Of a DNA stretch of 64,000 nucleotides, positions 44,593-55,097 are shown in pieces. Numbering within the stretch: the first letter of the stretch is position 1; each line of letters begins with the position of its first letter. The notes below the pieces were generated by a model. It was not told where the DNA came from. It ran no database searches and saw only the letters and a list, made by a program, of their open reading frames with translations. This DNA comes from Yoonia sediminilitoris (GTDB lineage Bacteria > Pseudomonadota > Alphaproteobacteria > Rhodobacterales > Rhodobacteraceae): the NCBI RefSeq assembly GCF_003058085.1, contig NZ_QBUD01000007.1, positions 62,001 through 126,000 of the forward strand, in the 5' to 3' direction. A program made the position numbers and the translations under genes.

Positions 44593-47304
44593 ATGACCAC
44601 AAACTTCGCGCTATCGCTTTCCATGGAGGGGATTCAGCTGCTCCACCGGGTGACCGGAGGCTGGAAGCTTGTGGGCGACGCATCCATCGAAGACCCCAGG
44701 CTTGATGATGTGCTGGCCGATCTGCGCAACAAAGCCATGGCGTTAGAGCCGACGGGCATGCGCACGAAACTCGTTATCCCGTTGGACCAGATCAAATATC
44801 TGGCTCTTGATACGACGCAGACCACGCAAGAAGAGATCGAAGCGGCCATCGACGGGACGACCCCCTACGCGCTGGACGAACTGGTGATTGACAGCGAGCG
44901 GCGGGGCGGCCGCACCCACATTGCAGCCGTGGCCAAGGAAACGCTGGACGAGGCCGAGGCCTTTGCGCGCGCCCACCGCTTCAACCCGGTTTGTTTCGTG
45001 GCGATCCCCGAACCTTTCACATTCCAAAGCGAAGTTTTCTTTGGCCCGACCCGGATGATGACCGAAGTTCTGGGTGCCAATGGCGAGGTCACGCGCGATG
45101 TTCTGCCGATCATGATCGCGGGAACCCGGATCAAGTCGCGTCTGCTGATCTTTGACATTCCCGACGATGAATTGCCTGCGGCTGACGGGCACGATCTTGC
45201 GACCCTGCTTGGGCCCTCTGCTGCCGATGAAGCACCGGATGAGGGCACAAACGCGCAGGAGCCTGCACGCGCAGATGATCCGGAACCACAGGCAGCCGCA
45301 CCTGAGGTGGATAGCGCGCCAGTAGAACCAGAACCAGCGACCACAGGCGAACAGCTTGTGTTTGCTGAGGTTGACGCCCCGGCGGAGACGGCACCCAAGG
45401 CCACAGATGGCGGCGAAGAAGAGGCGCAAGAGCCTGAAACTGCGCAGTTTGACGAGGTCGTCGAAGAACCGGCCGCCATCATCGCTGATGCCGTCGAACC
45501 GCAAGAGGCACCACAAACGCCCCCCGAACCAACGGAACCACAGCCAAAGGCCCTTCCCCCGAATAGTCCGGTTTTCACGATACCGGTCGATCCGATCATT
45601 GCAGAATACCATACGGCACGGCCGAAATATCAGCGCCGAGCAAAGCAGCGTGTTGTCGGCTCGCGCACTGCGGTCGCTCCTGCCGCGCCGCCGCACTACC
45701 CTGACGTTGAAAGCATCGCACCGGTCATCGTTGCACCAAAAGCGCCGGTGCGCAACGCCGCAAAACCGGCTCCGAACCGGGCCAAGCCCGTCATGGTCGG
45801 CACTGCGGTCGCGGCCAGCGCGGCTTTGGCTGGCTGGCTGTGGATGCAATCGGGGGAAGCTGATACTGTTCCGATCAACCCGGCATCCGAGGCCGCAATA
45901 CCGGAACAACCGACAGATACCGCCGCGCAATTGTCCAATGTGCCACCGGACGTGCCAACCGAAGCACCGACCTTGGCACGTTCCAATCCCGCACCGCTGG
46001 CGGTGTCGCCCGGCCTGCCAATCTTTGAGGACTGGATCAGCTTTGCCGCCTACAGTGCCCCACCCGCTTTTATGCTGGCGGCACCAGATACGCCGCTCAG
46101 CGCGCCTACCGCAATGCCAGCCCCGCCACCGGAAGCGACTGTTGCAACGGTCGGCGCACCACTTCTGCGCGGGCGCGTACTTAGCCCTGATGAGGCGGAA
46201 TTGATCTATCAGGCAACCGGCGTTTGGCAACGTGCGCCACGCATCCTTGCAGCGCCTGAAACGACCACAAAGGATGGTGTGGTCTGGCCCGAAGCGCTGC
46301 CGGCGCCGGGAAAGGTCGCGCAACCGATCACCCTTGAAAGCAAAGTGCTGGCACCCGAGCTTGATTTTCTGGCCCCGGCCGATCCGCCGCCACCAACCGC
46401 CCGCTTTGCCGTGGACGAACAGGGCAATATCGTGGCTACGCCCGAAGGGGCGGTGACACCCGAAGGGGCCATCGTTTTTGCGGGTCTGCCCGACCTGACC
46501 GTCAGGGCCCGTCCCGAACTGTCCAGTGAAACACTGGCGATGATGCAGGCCCTTGCCCCATCGCCCGATGGCGTAGAAATTATCGCCGGACCGCCGCCTG
46601 TTGTGCCGCCCGTACGGCCCAACGATCTGGCCGAAGCCAATGCAGACTTGGCACCCGGCGCGGTTGGCATTGCAGGTTTGCAAGGCACAGAGGATACAGC
46701 AGAAGCATTGCTTGCCCGGCCCACGGATGAGCCGCGCCCGACAGCACGGCCTGCCGGATTGGACACCAGCCTGCCGCCCGAAGCCTTGCCCAGTGATCCT
46801 GATATTGCGTCGGTCATTGCGGGGATCGCGACCGAAGAAACGGCATCGCCTTTCATCGATATCACCAGAAACGCCATCGCTGAATCGCGCAGACCACGCA
46901 CGCGCCCGCAAAATTTCAGCCGCGTGGTGACAGCGGCCCTGCAACGGCAACGCGCCACGGCCGCGACCCCTGCCACACCCGCCACACCTGCCCCGCAGGC
47001 AGCTGCTGCCCCCAGATCGGCACCTGCCGCGTCCGCAGCCCCCCGCAATGGCGGCGCGGTCCCCGGCGGCGTAGCGCGTGCCGCGACGCAAGAGGATGCG
47101 ATCCAGCTTGGCGATATCAATCTGATCGGGGTCTACGGACGCGCCAATGCACGGCGCGCGCTGGTCAGGCTGACAAACGGCCGCTACGTCCGGGTGGAAA
47201 TCGGCAGTTCACTTGATGGCGGACAAGTGACCGCCATCGGTGACAAGGCTTTGAACTACGTCAAGCGCGGCAGGACCTATGCGATACAGGTGCCCGTCAA
47301 CTGA
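44593..47304 (+). CDS. large single-chain GspL/PilM-like and GspC/PilP-like protein
   Basis: 903 residues in three parts. Residues 1-210 look like the actin-like cytoplasmic domain of GspL/PilM (MTTNFALSLSMEGIQLLHRVTGGW, TKLVIPLDQIKYLAL, GTTPYALDELVIDSERRGGRTHIAAVAKETL). A long Glu/Ala/Pro linker leads to one membrane helix (KPVMVGTAVAASAALAGWLW, about residue 400). A second Pro/Ala-rich region ends in a small C-terminal domain (IQLGDINLIGVYGRANARRALVRL, then GSSLDGGQVTAIGDKALNYVKRGRTYAI) of the PilP/GspC type. It may link cytoplasm to periplasm. ATG at 44578 is an alternative start. No other pilus or secretion gene is adjacent. Confidence 0.6.
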   Translation: MTTNFALSLSMEGIQLLHRVTGGWKLVGDASIEDPRLDDVLADLRNKAMALEPTGMRTKLVIPLDQIKYLALDTTQTTQEEIEAAIDGTTPYALDELVIDSERRGGRTHIAAVAKETLDEAEAFARAHRFNPVCFVAIPEPFTFQSEVFFGPTRMMTEVLGANGEVTRDVLPIMIAGTRIKSRLLIFDIPDDELPAADGHDLATLLGPSAADEAPDEGTNAQEPARADDPEPQAAAPEVDSAPVEPEPATTGEQLVFAEVDAPAETAPKATDGGEEEAQEPETAQFDEVVEEPAAIIADAVEPQEAPQTPPEPTEPQPKALPPNSPVFTIPVDPIIAEYHTARPKYQRRAKQRVVGSRTAVAPAAPPHYPDVESIAPVIVAPKAPVRNAAKPAPNRAKPVMVGTAVAASAALAGWLWMQSGEADTVPINPASEAAIPEQPTDTAAQLSNVPPDVPTEAPTLARSNPAPLAVSPGLPIFEDWISFAAYSAPPAFMLAAPDTPLSAPTAMPAPPPEATVATVGAPLLRGRVLSPDEAELIYQATGVWQRAPRILAAPETTTKDGVVWPEALPAPGKVAQPITLESKVLAPELDFLAPADPPPPTARFAVDEQGNIVATPEGAVTPEGAIVFAGLPDLTVRARPELSSETLAMMQALAPSPDGVEIIAGPPPVVPPVRPNDLAEANADLAPGAVGIAGLQGTEDTAEALLARPTDEPRPTARPAGLDTSLPPEALPSDPDIASVIAGIATEETASPFIDITRNAIAESRRPRTRPQNFSRVVTAALQRQRATAATPATPATPAPQAAAAPRSAPAASAAPRNGGAVPGGVARAATQEDAIQLGDINLIGVYGRANARRALVRLTNGRYVRVEIGSSLDGGQVTAIGDKALNYVKRGRTYAIQVPVN

Positions 47305-47309
47305 CCGCC

Positions 47310-48404
47310 CTATGATGCTTTGAGCACACCGCGCGCGACCTGATCTGCCTCAATGCTTTCGAACAGCGCCTTGAAGTTACCCTCGCCAAAGCCGTCATCG
47401 CCCTTGCGCTGAATGAACTCAAAAAAGATCGGTCCGATAACGGTCTTTGAAAAGATTTGCAGCAGGATACGGGTTTCACCGCCGTCCACCACACCTTCGC
47501 CATCGATCAGAATGCCGTGTTTCATCATACGGTCCAGCGGTTCTTCGTGGCCGACAACGCGGTCATGGCTCAGATCGTAATAGCTTTGCGGTGGTTTCGG
47601 CATGAACTTGATCCCACGGGCGGCAATTTCGTCTGTCGCCGCGTAAATGTCATGCGCACCCACGGCAATATGCTGAATTCCCTCGCCCTTGTACCGCTTG
47701 AGATATTCGACGATCTGCCCTGTCTCGCCACGGTCCTCGTTGATCGGGATACGGATACGCCCGCAGGGGGATGTCAGGGCACGCGACAGCAGGCCGGTAA
47801 ACTTGCCTTCGATGTCGAAAAACCGGATTTCCCTGAAATTGAACAGGTCGCCATAGAACTTGAACCAGACGTCCATGTTGCCCTTGTGCACGTTGTGCGT
47901 CAGGTGATCGAGGTAGTGAAAACCGACACCGCCCGGATGCGCCTTGGATACCCAGTTGAATTCGGCGTTGTAGGGGTTGGTTTCGTAATATTGGTCGATG
48001 AAGTAGATCAGGCTGCCGCCGATGCCCACAATCGCAGGCACATCCATCATCTTGCCCGCGCCCTCATAGGGGGTCGCGCCCTTGCTGACCGCATGATCAA
48101 ACGCATGTTGCGCATCGACAACGCGCCACCCCATGGACGGGGCGCAGGGGCCGTGCTCTGCCACGAAATTGCGGGCATGGCTGCCCGGTTCATTATTGAT
48201 CACATAGGTGATGTCACCCTGCTGCCAAAGTTCAATGTCCTTGGTCTTGTGCGTGGCCGTGTGGGTGTAACCCATCTTGCCAAATAAATCGCGCAGCGTT
48301 TCGGGGTCTTCGTGCGCGAACTCAACAAATTCAAAACCGTCTGTCCCGGCAGGATTGTCGGCGGTGATTGTGGCTTTCGGTGCGTCGTGTGGAAATGGTC
48401 CCAT
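47310..48404 (-). CDS. hppD: 4-hydroxyphenylpyruvate dioxygenase
   Basis: Fe(II) dioxygenase converting 4-hydroxyphenylpyruvate to homogentisate in tyrosine breakdown. 364 residues, two-domain VOC architecture. Seen: GFEFVEFAHEDPETLRDLF, FHYLDHLTHNVHKGNMDVWFKFY (first Fe His), GEGIQHIAVGAHDIYAATDEI (second His) and QIFSKTVIGPIFFEFIQRKGDDGFGEGNFKALFESIE (Glu ligand and C-terminal gating helix). AGGAG lies upstream of ATG 48404. It is divergent from an Lrp/AsnC regulator, with direct repeats between them, suggesting control by that regulator. Confidence 0.96.
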   Translation of the reverse strand: MGPFPHDAPKATITADNPAGTDGFEFVEFAHEDPETLRDLFGKMGYTHTATHKTKDIELWQQGDITYVINNEPGSHARNFVAEHGPCAPSMGWRVVDAQHAFDHAVSKGATPYEGAGKMMDVPAIVGIGGSLIYFIDQYYETNPYNAEFNWVSKAHPGGVGFHYLDHLTHNVHKGNMDVWFKFYGDLFNFREIRFFDIEGKFTGLLSRALTSPCGRIRIPINEDRGETGQIVEYLKRYKGEGIQHIAVGAHDIYAATDEIAARGIKFMPKPPQSYYDLSHDRVVGHEEPLDRMMKHGILIDGEGVVDGGETRILLQIFSKTVIGPIFFEFIQRKGDDGFGEGNFKALFESIEADQVARGVLKAS

Positions 48405-48449
48405 TGCGCTATGCTCCTTTTCTTGCTTGCGGCATGATACCGCAAGTTG

Positions 48450-48507
48450 TTTGCGCATTCGCGGCAAAATGATAGGAGTATCGCAGAATATTTGCGCATT
48501 TGCCGCG
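48450..48507. promoter_or_regulatory. direct repeats in the hppD/Lrp divergent control region
   Basis: TTTGCGCATT occurs at 48450-48459 (followed by CGCGGCA) and again at 48491-48500 (followed by TGCCGCG). The 41-base spacing puts both on the same helix face. Lrp/AsnC proteins bind such phased sites as multimers. One copy is nearer each gene, fitting shared control of hppD and autoregulation. Confidence 0.5.
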
Positions 48508-48537
48508 CCATAAACTTATAAGCTGCGAGGTTTCCGC

Positions 48538-48996
48538 ATGACACTAGATCCAACTGACCGTCGATTGCTCGCTGCCTTGCAGCGCGACTCGACCCTCACC
48601 GCGCAGGACCTGAGCGCGCAATTGAACATGTCTGCCTCTCAGGCGGGGCGGCGCAGGCAACGACTGGAGGCCGAAGGCTACATCGCGGGCTACCGCGCCT
48701 ATCTGCATCCCGAAAAGATCGGATTGACGGTCGAGGCCTTTATTCAGGTGGTCATGGCCACCCATACCGAACAGAACGCGCAGGATTTCGTGCGGCTGAC
48801 CAAGACACAGCCGCAGATCGTGGGGGCCTGGACGCTGACGGGCGATGCCGACTATCTGTTGCGCATCTACTGTGCCGATCTGACGGCGCTGAACAGAATG
48901 GTGCAGCAGGTCTTGTTGCCGCATCCGGCGGTGAGCCGCGTACAAAGTCAAATCGTGATGGAACGTATCAAACCCGACGCGCCACTGCCCGTTTAG
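48538..48996 (+). CDS. Lrp/AsnC-family transcriptional regulator
   Basis: 152 residues. An N-terminal winged helix (LDPTDRRLLAALQRDSTLTAQDLSAQLNMSASQAGRRRQRLEAEG, read in parts) is followed by the Lrp RAM domain (EAFIQVVMATHTEQNAQDFVRL, VGAWTLTGDADYLLRIY), the amino-acid binding oligomerisation module. It is divergent from hppD, so tyrosine, phenylalanine or a related aromatic amino acid is the likely effector. It probably activates hppD and represses itself. Confidence 0.92.
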   Translation: MTLDPTDRRLLAALQRDSTLTAQDLSAQLNMSASQAGRRRQRLEAEGYIAGYRAYLHPEKIGLTVEAFIQVVMATHTEQNAQDFVRLTKTQPQIVGAWTLTGDADYLLRIYCADLTALNRMVQQVLLPHPAVSRVQSQIVMERIKPDAPLPV

Positions 48997-49119
48997 GTCA
49001 CAGATATTTTCACTCAATCTGCCTGTTTGTTGGGACCGACTTAAACTAGTTTTTCTTTGCAGGCGCCATTTCGCAATCATGCGTTGCGCAGGCTCTGGCG
49101 GCTTGTCTATACGTGATCT

Positions 49120-50994
49120 ATGGAAAGCTTCCTGCTACAGGCCACGATCTATCTGGGTGCCGCGGTTATCGCGGTGCCACTGGCTGCGCGCCTTGGGCTT
49201 GGGTCGGTGCTGGGCTATCTGATGGCAGGCATCGTCATCGGACCTGTGACCGGTTTGGTTGGCACGGCTGAGACCCTCGACATCCAGCATTTTGCCGAAT
49301 TCGGCGTCGTGATGATGCTGTTCCTGATCGGGCTGGAACTTGAGCCGCGCGCGCTTTGGAATATGCGCGACAGGCTGATCGGGCTGGGTGGCTTGCAGGT
49401 GACGGTCACGATGGTCGCCATCATGGCAGGGGCCATGCTGTTGGGATACGGCTGGGAGACGTCGCTTGCGATCGGGATGATATTTGCGTTATCTTCAACG
49501 GCCATCGTTCTGCAAACGCTGCAAGAAAAGGGTTTGATACAAACCAGTGGCGGCAGGTCAACCTTTTCCGTTCTGCTGACACAGGATATCGCCGTGATCC
49601 CGATGCTGGCGCTGCTGCCCTTGTTGGCAGTGCCCGAGCTTTTGACACTGAGCCCCGACGGGTCGATGAAACTGGTTGACCCCGATGATGCACATCACGG
49701 CACGCTTAGTCTGGTCGAAGGACTTCCGGGCTGGGGTGTAACCCTTGTCACGGTCGGCGCTGTTGCTGCTGTAATTCTGGCGGGTATTTTTCTGACCCGT
49801 CCGGTGTTCCGCTATATCCACCAAGCCCGCCTGCGCGAGATGTACACAGCACTTGCGCTGCTGATGGTGGTGTCGATTGCCGTGTTGATGGGCATGGTCG
49901 GCCTGTCCCCTGCCTTGGGGACGTTTCTGGCTGGCGTTGTGCTGGCCAACTCTGAATTCCGGCACGAACTGGAAAGCGATCTGGAACCGTTCAAGGGGCT
50001 TTTGCTTGGGTTGTTCTTCATCACTGTCGGGGCCGGGATCAACTTTACCCTGCTGTTTGAAAGACCGACGTATATTCTGAGCCTGACAATCGCAGTCATG
50101 GTAATCAAGGCCGTTATTCTGCTCAGCCTTGCGATCATCTTCAAAATCAAGGGCAAAGACAGGTGGCTGTTCACACTTGGTCTGGCACAGGCCGGTGAAT
50201 TCGGCTTTGTGCTGATCTCCTTTTCATCGCAACAGGGTGTGCTCAGCGACGGTCTGTCGAACACCTTGCTGCTTGTGGTGGCCATGTCGATGCTGATCAC
50301 ACCGCTGTTATTCATCGTTTATGACAGGCTCAGCCAGCGGATGACCGAAGTGTCACACGTGGACCATGACAAGGTCGAAGAACAAGGCACCGTGATTATC
50401 GCAGGCATCGGGCGCTTTGGGCAGATCGTCAACCGGCTGGTGCAATCGGCGGGGTTTTCCACGGTCGTCATCGACAGCAACCTGACCACTGTACAAACGA
50501 TGCGCAAATTCGGCTTTCGCGGTTACTTTGGTGACCCGACGCGCCCGGATGTGCTGAACGCAGCCGGGCTGGACGATGCCAAGGTTCTTGTGGTGGCGAT
50601 TGACGACAAGGCCATGGCGCTCAAACTGGTCGCCTATGCCCGCAAGGCACGGCCCGATCTGCACATCATTGCACGCGCCCATGACCGGGTGCATGTCTAT
50701 GAACTTTTTGCAGCCGGGGCCAATGACATCGTGCGCGAAATGTTTGACAGTTCGCTGCGCGCCGGACGCTATGTGCTCGAGAATCTGGGCCTGTCCGAGT
50801 TTGAAGCAAACGAGGCCGAACAGCTCTTTTATCAGCACGACAGATACACGCTGCGCGAACTGGCAGAGCTTTGGAAACCCGGCATGCCAGTGTCAGAAGT
50901 GCCAGAGTATGTCAAACGCGCCAATGAGTTGAACAACGATCTTGAGACAGCACTGACCGCACGGCAGCAAAGCAGCGAAAAGGACGCAAGCTAG
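49120..50994 (+). CDS. CPA2-family monovalent cation/proton antiporter with TrkA-N domain (Kef-like)
   Basis: 624-residue inner-membrane antiporter. The first about 390 residues form some twelve membrane segments with VLGYLMAGIVIGPVTGLVG, LFLIGLELEPRALW, FALSSTAIVLQTLQEKG, GTFLAGVVLANSEFRHELESDLEPFKGLLLGLFF and LAQAGEFGFVLISFS. The C-terminal cytosolic Rossmann domain, GTVIIAGIGRFGQIVNRLV and later DDAKVLVVAIDDKAMALKL, is the KTN (TrkA-N) module that gates KefB/KefC by NAD(H) or glutathione adducts. Probable role is K+ or Na+ efflux under electrophile or pH stress. The close glutathione-reductase gene is 12 kb away, not linked. Confidence 0.88.
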   Translation: MESFLLQATIYLGAAVIAVPLAARLGLGSVLGYLMAGIVIGPVTGLVGTAETLDIQHFAEFGVVMMLFLIGLELEPRALWNMRDRLIGLGGLQVTVTMVAIMAGAMLLGYGWETSLAIGMIFALSSTAIVLQTLQEKGLIQTSGGRSTFSVLLTQDIAVIPMLALLPLLAVPELLTLSPDGSMKLVDPDDAHHGTLSLVEGLPGWGVTLVTVGAVAAVILAGIFLTRPVFRYIHQARLREMYTALALLMVVSIAVLMGMVGLSPALGTFLAGVVLANSEFRHELESDLEPFKGLLLGLFFITVGAGINFTLLFERPTYILSLTIAVMVIKAVILLSLAIIFKIKGKDRWLFTLGLAQAGEFGFVLISFSSQQGVLSDGLSNTLLLVVAMSMLITPLLFIVYDRLSQRMTEVSHVDHDKVEEQGTVIIAGIGRFGQIVNRLVQSAGFSTVVIDSNLTTVQTMRKFGFRGYFGDPTRPDVLNAAGLDDAKVLVVAIDDKAMALKLVAYARKARPDLHIIARAHDRVHVYELFAAGANDIVREMFDSSLRAGRYVLENLGLSEFEANEAEQLFYQHDRYTLRELAELWKPGMPVSEVPEYVKRANELNNDLETALTARQQSSEKDAS

Positions 50995-50998
50995 GCGA

Positions 50999-52009
50999 TC
51001 AGCCCTCGCTTACACCCGCTTGGGCAAAGGTCGACATGCCGGAATGACAGGCAACAGCACCGCGCAACACATTGATTGCCAGCGCAGCACCTGACCCTTC
51101 GCCCAAGCGCAGACCAAGCCGCAAGAGCGGCTCTTTGCCGAGCGCGTTCAGCAACTTTTCATGAGCCCCTTCGGCACTCAGATGACCGGCAATTGCATGA
51201 TCTAGCGCGCCCGCCTGCATTTCGGCCAGAACCAAAGCCGCAGCGCTGCAAATGAACCCATCAAGGATCACCGGGATACGGTGATGCCGCGCCGCGGCCA
51301 TCGCACCTGCCATCGCAGCAATCTCGCGCCCGCCCAGACACCGCAGAACGTCCAGCGGTGCGCGGCTGTCGTGCAGCGCAAGCCCCGCGCGGATTGCGTC
51401 AGTCTTGCGCGCCAACCCTGCATCATCCACGCCTGTCCCGCGCCCGGTCCAATCGGCGACGTCCCCGCCAAGCAGGGCTGCGGCGATAGCTGCCGCCGAT
51501 GTTGTGTTGCCAATCCCCATTTCGCCCGTGATCAGCAGGTCACTGTCGGGGTCCACCGCATTCCAGCCAGTTTGCAGGGCGGCGATCACCTCTGCCTCGG
51601 TCATTGCGGGGGCTTGTGTGAAGTCCGCCGTCGGCACGTCCAGCGACAAGGCATGCACGTCCATTCTGGCCCCCGCAGCTTTGGACAGTTGATTGATCGC
51701 CGCACCGCCATGTTCAAAATTGGCGACCATCTGCATGGTCACTTCCGGCGGGAAAGCTGACACACCCTGCGCGCAAACGCCGTGGTTGCCCGCAAAAACA
51801 ATCACCTGTGGCGCGGTGATGTGCGGCTGCGGTGTCCCGCGCCAGCCTGCGTACCAGATCGCGAGATCCTCCAGACGGCCCAATGCGCCTGGCGGTTTGG
51901 TCAATTGCCCGTTGCGGTCCTGTGCGGCGGCAACCGCTGCGGCATCCGGCACGGTGGACTGACCCAGCGTTTCGCGAAATTCTGAAAGTGTGGTGAAAGG
52001 TACGTGCAT
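50999..52009 (-). CDS. cobT: nicotinate-nucleotide-dimethylbenzimidazole phosphoribosyltransferase
   Basis: 336-residue enzyme of the cobalamin lower-ligand pathway, making alpha-ribazole phosphate from dimethylbenzimidazole and nicotinate mononucleotide. Seen: [64 protein letters not shown] (base-binding GIGNTT) and a C-terminal [22 protein letters not shown] with the catalytic Glu motif GEGSGAA. It is divergent from cobS with 76 bases between starts; no cobalamin riboswitch pattern is seen there. Confidence 0.96.
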   Translation of the reverse strand: MHVPFTTLSEFRETLGQSTVPDAAAVAAAQDRNGQLTKPPGALGRLEDLAIWYAGWRGTPQPHITAPQVIVFAGNHGVCAQGVSAFPPEVTMQMVANFEHGGAAINQLSKAAGARMDVHALSLDVPTADFTQAPAMTEAEVIAALQTGWNAVDPDSDLLITGEMGIGNTTSAAAIAAALLGGDVADWTGRGTGVDDAGLARKTDAIRAGLALHDSRAPLDVLRCLGGREIAAMAGAMAAARHHRIPVILDGFICSAAALVLAEMQAGALDHAIAGHLSAEGAHEKLLNALGKEPLLRLGLRLGEGSGAALAINVLRGAVACHSGMSTFAQAGVSEG

Positions 52010-52085
52010 CAGGTCCTCATTGCATCAGGCTTGGCCACTGTCTAACAATCCCGGCGGGGATGAAAAGACCACAAAGGACCCGTTG

Positions 52086-52851
52086 ATGACCAACCGCGAC
52101 ACGACGCCCATGATGACCGTCAGCGATGTCTTTGCAGCGTTGGGCCTGCTCAGCCGGTTGCCGGTCCCGGTGGACGGGGAAAAAGCCACAGCACGTGGTG
52201 CGGCAGCGGCTTGGGCCTATCCGCTGGCGGGGCTGGTGATCGGCTCTATCGTCGCATGTGTCGCAACCGCAGCCCTCTGGGCTGGGCTGGGGGCCCCCAT
52301 TGCCGCAGCCCTCGCGCTTGCCACGAATGTCATCATCACCGGTGCCATGCACGAAGACGGGTTGGCCGATAGTGCCGATGGGCTTTGGGGCGGCTGGGAG
52401 CCTGCGCGCCGATTGGAGATCATGAAAGACAGCCATATCGGCGTCTACGGTGTGACGGCACTTGCGCTGTCGTTTCTGCTCCGCTGGCTTGCGCTCAGCA
52501 TGTTGATCGGCAGCGGACTGCATTGGGCCGCCATCATCAGCGCCGCAATGCTGAGCAGGGCCAGCATGACAGAGCTTATGGCGATCCTGCCAAATGCCCG
52601 CGACACCGGGCTGAGCAAGTCTGTCGGGCGCCCCACGCACGCAGGGGCCACGGTCGCCGCAGTCATCGGTCTGGCCGCCAGCCTGTTGCTTTGGGGCCTG
52701 ACAGGGCTGATTGTCGCTGTTGTTGCTCAAGTGGCGGCTTTGGTCTGTACCGCGATTGCCAAGGCGAAAATCGGCGGGCAAACCGGCGATACTCTGGGCG
52801 CGACCCAGCAGATCAGCGAAATTGCGGCGTTTCTGGCGATGGTCGTGTTGT

Positions 52852-52862
<11 letters not shown>
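52086..52862 (+). CDS. cobS: adenosylcobinamide-GDP ribazoletransferase (cobalamin synthase)
   Basis: 258-residue integral membrane enzyme joining adenosylcobinamide-GDP to alpha-ribazole, the step directly using the CobT product. Seen: ALGLLSRLPVPVDGEKAT, AWAYPLAGLVIGSIVAC, ITGAMHEDGLADSADGLWGGWEPARRLEIMKDSHIGVYG (the conserved HEDGLAD...DS.IG metal-binding region). Five to seven membrane helices span the rest. ATG at 52086 follows AAAGGA; the longer open frame upstream has no ribosome site. The 3' end overlaps the convergent FG-GAP gene by 11 bases. Confidence 0.95.
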
Positions 52863-55041
<2,179 letters not shown>

Positions 55042-55049
55042 ACCACTGA

Positions 55050-55076
55050 CGGCCCGCCGCACAGGCGGGCCGTTTT
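55050..55076 (+). terminator. intercistronic terminator in the TAXI-TRAP operon
   Basis: The perfect 9-bp stem CGGCCCGCC / GGCGGGCCG with loop GCACA is followed by TTTT, 8 bases after the binding-protein stop and 20 before the permease ATG. Partial termination would give excess binding protein over permease. Confidence 0.85.
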
Positions 55077-55097
55077 CGGATGACGGGGGAGATAGCA

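Noticed and set aside
44743..47091. 782-codon minus-strand frame opposite the GspL-like gene
   Set aside because: Extremely Arg/Cys/Gly-rich translation typical of the antisense of a Pro/Ala-rich GC-rich gene; no motifs.
52010..52085. Possible cobalamin riboswitch between cobT and cobS
   Set aside because: Only 76 bases long and without the conserved B12-box pattern.
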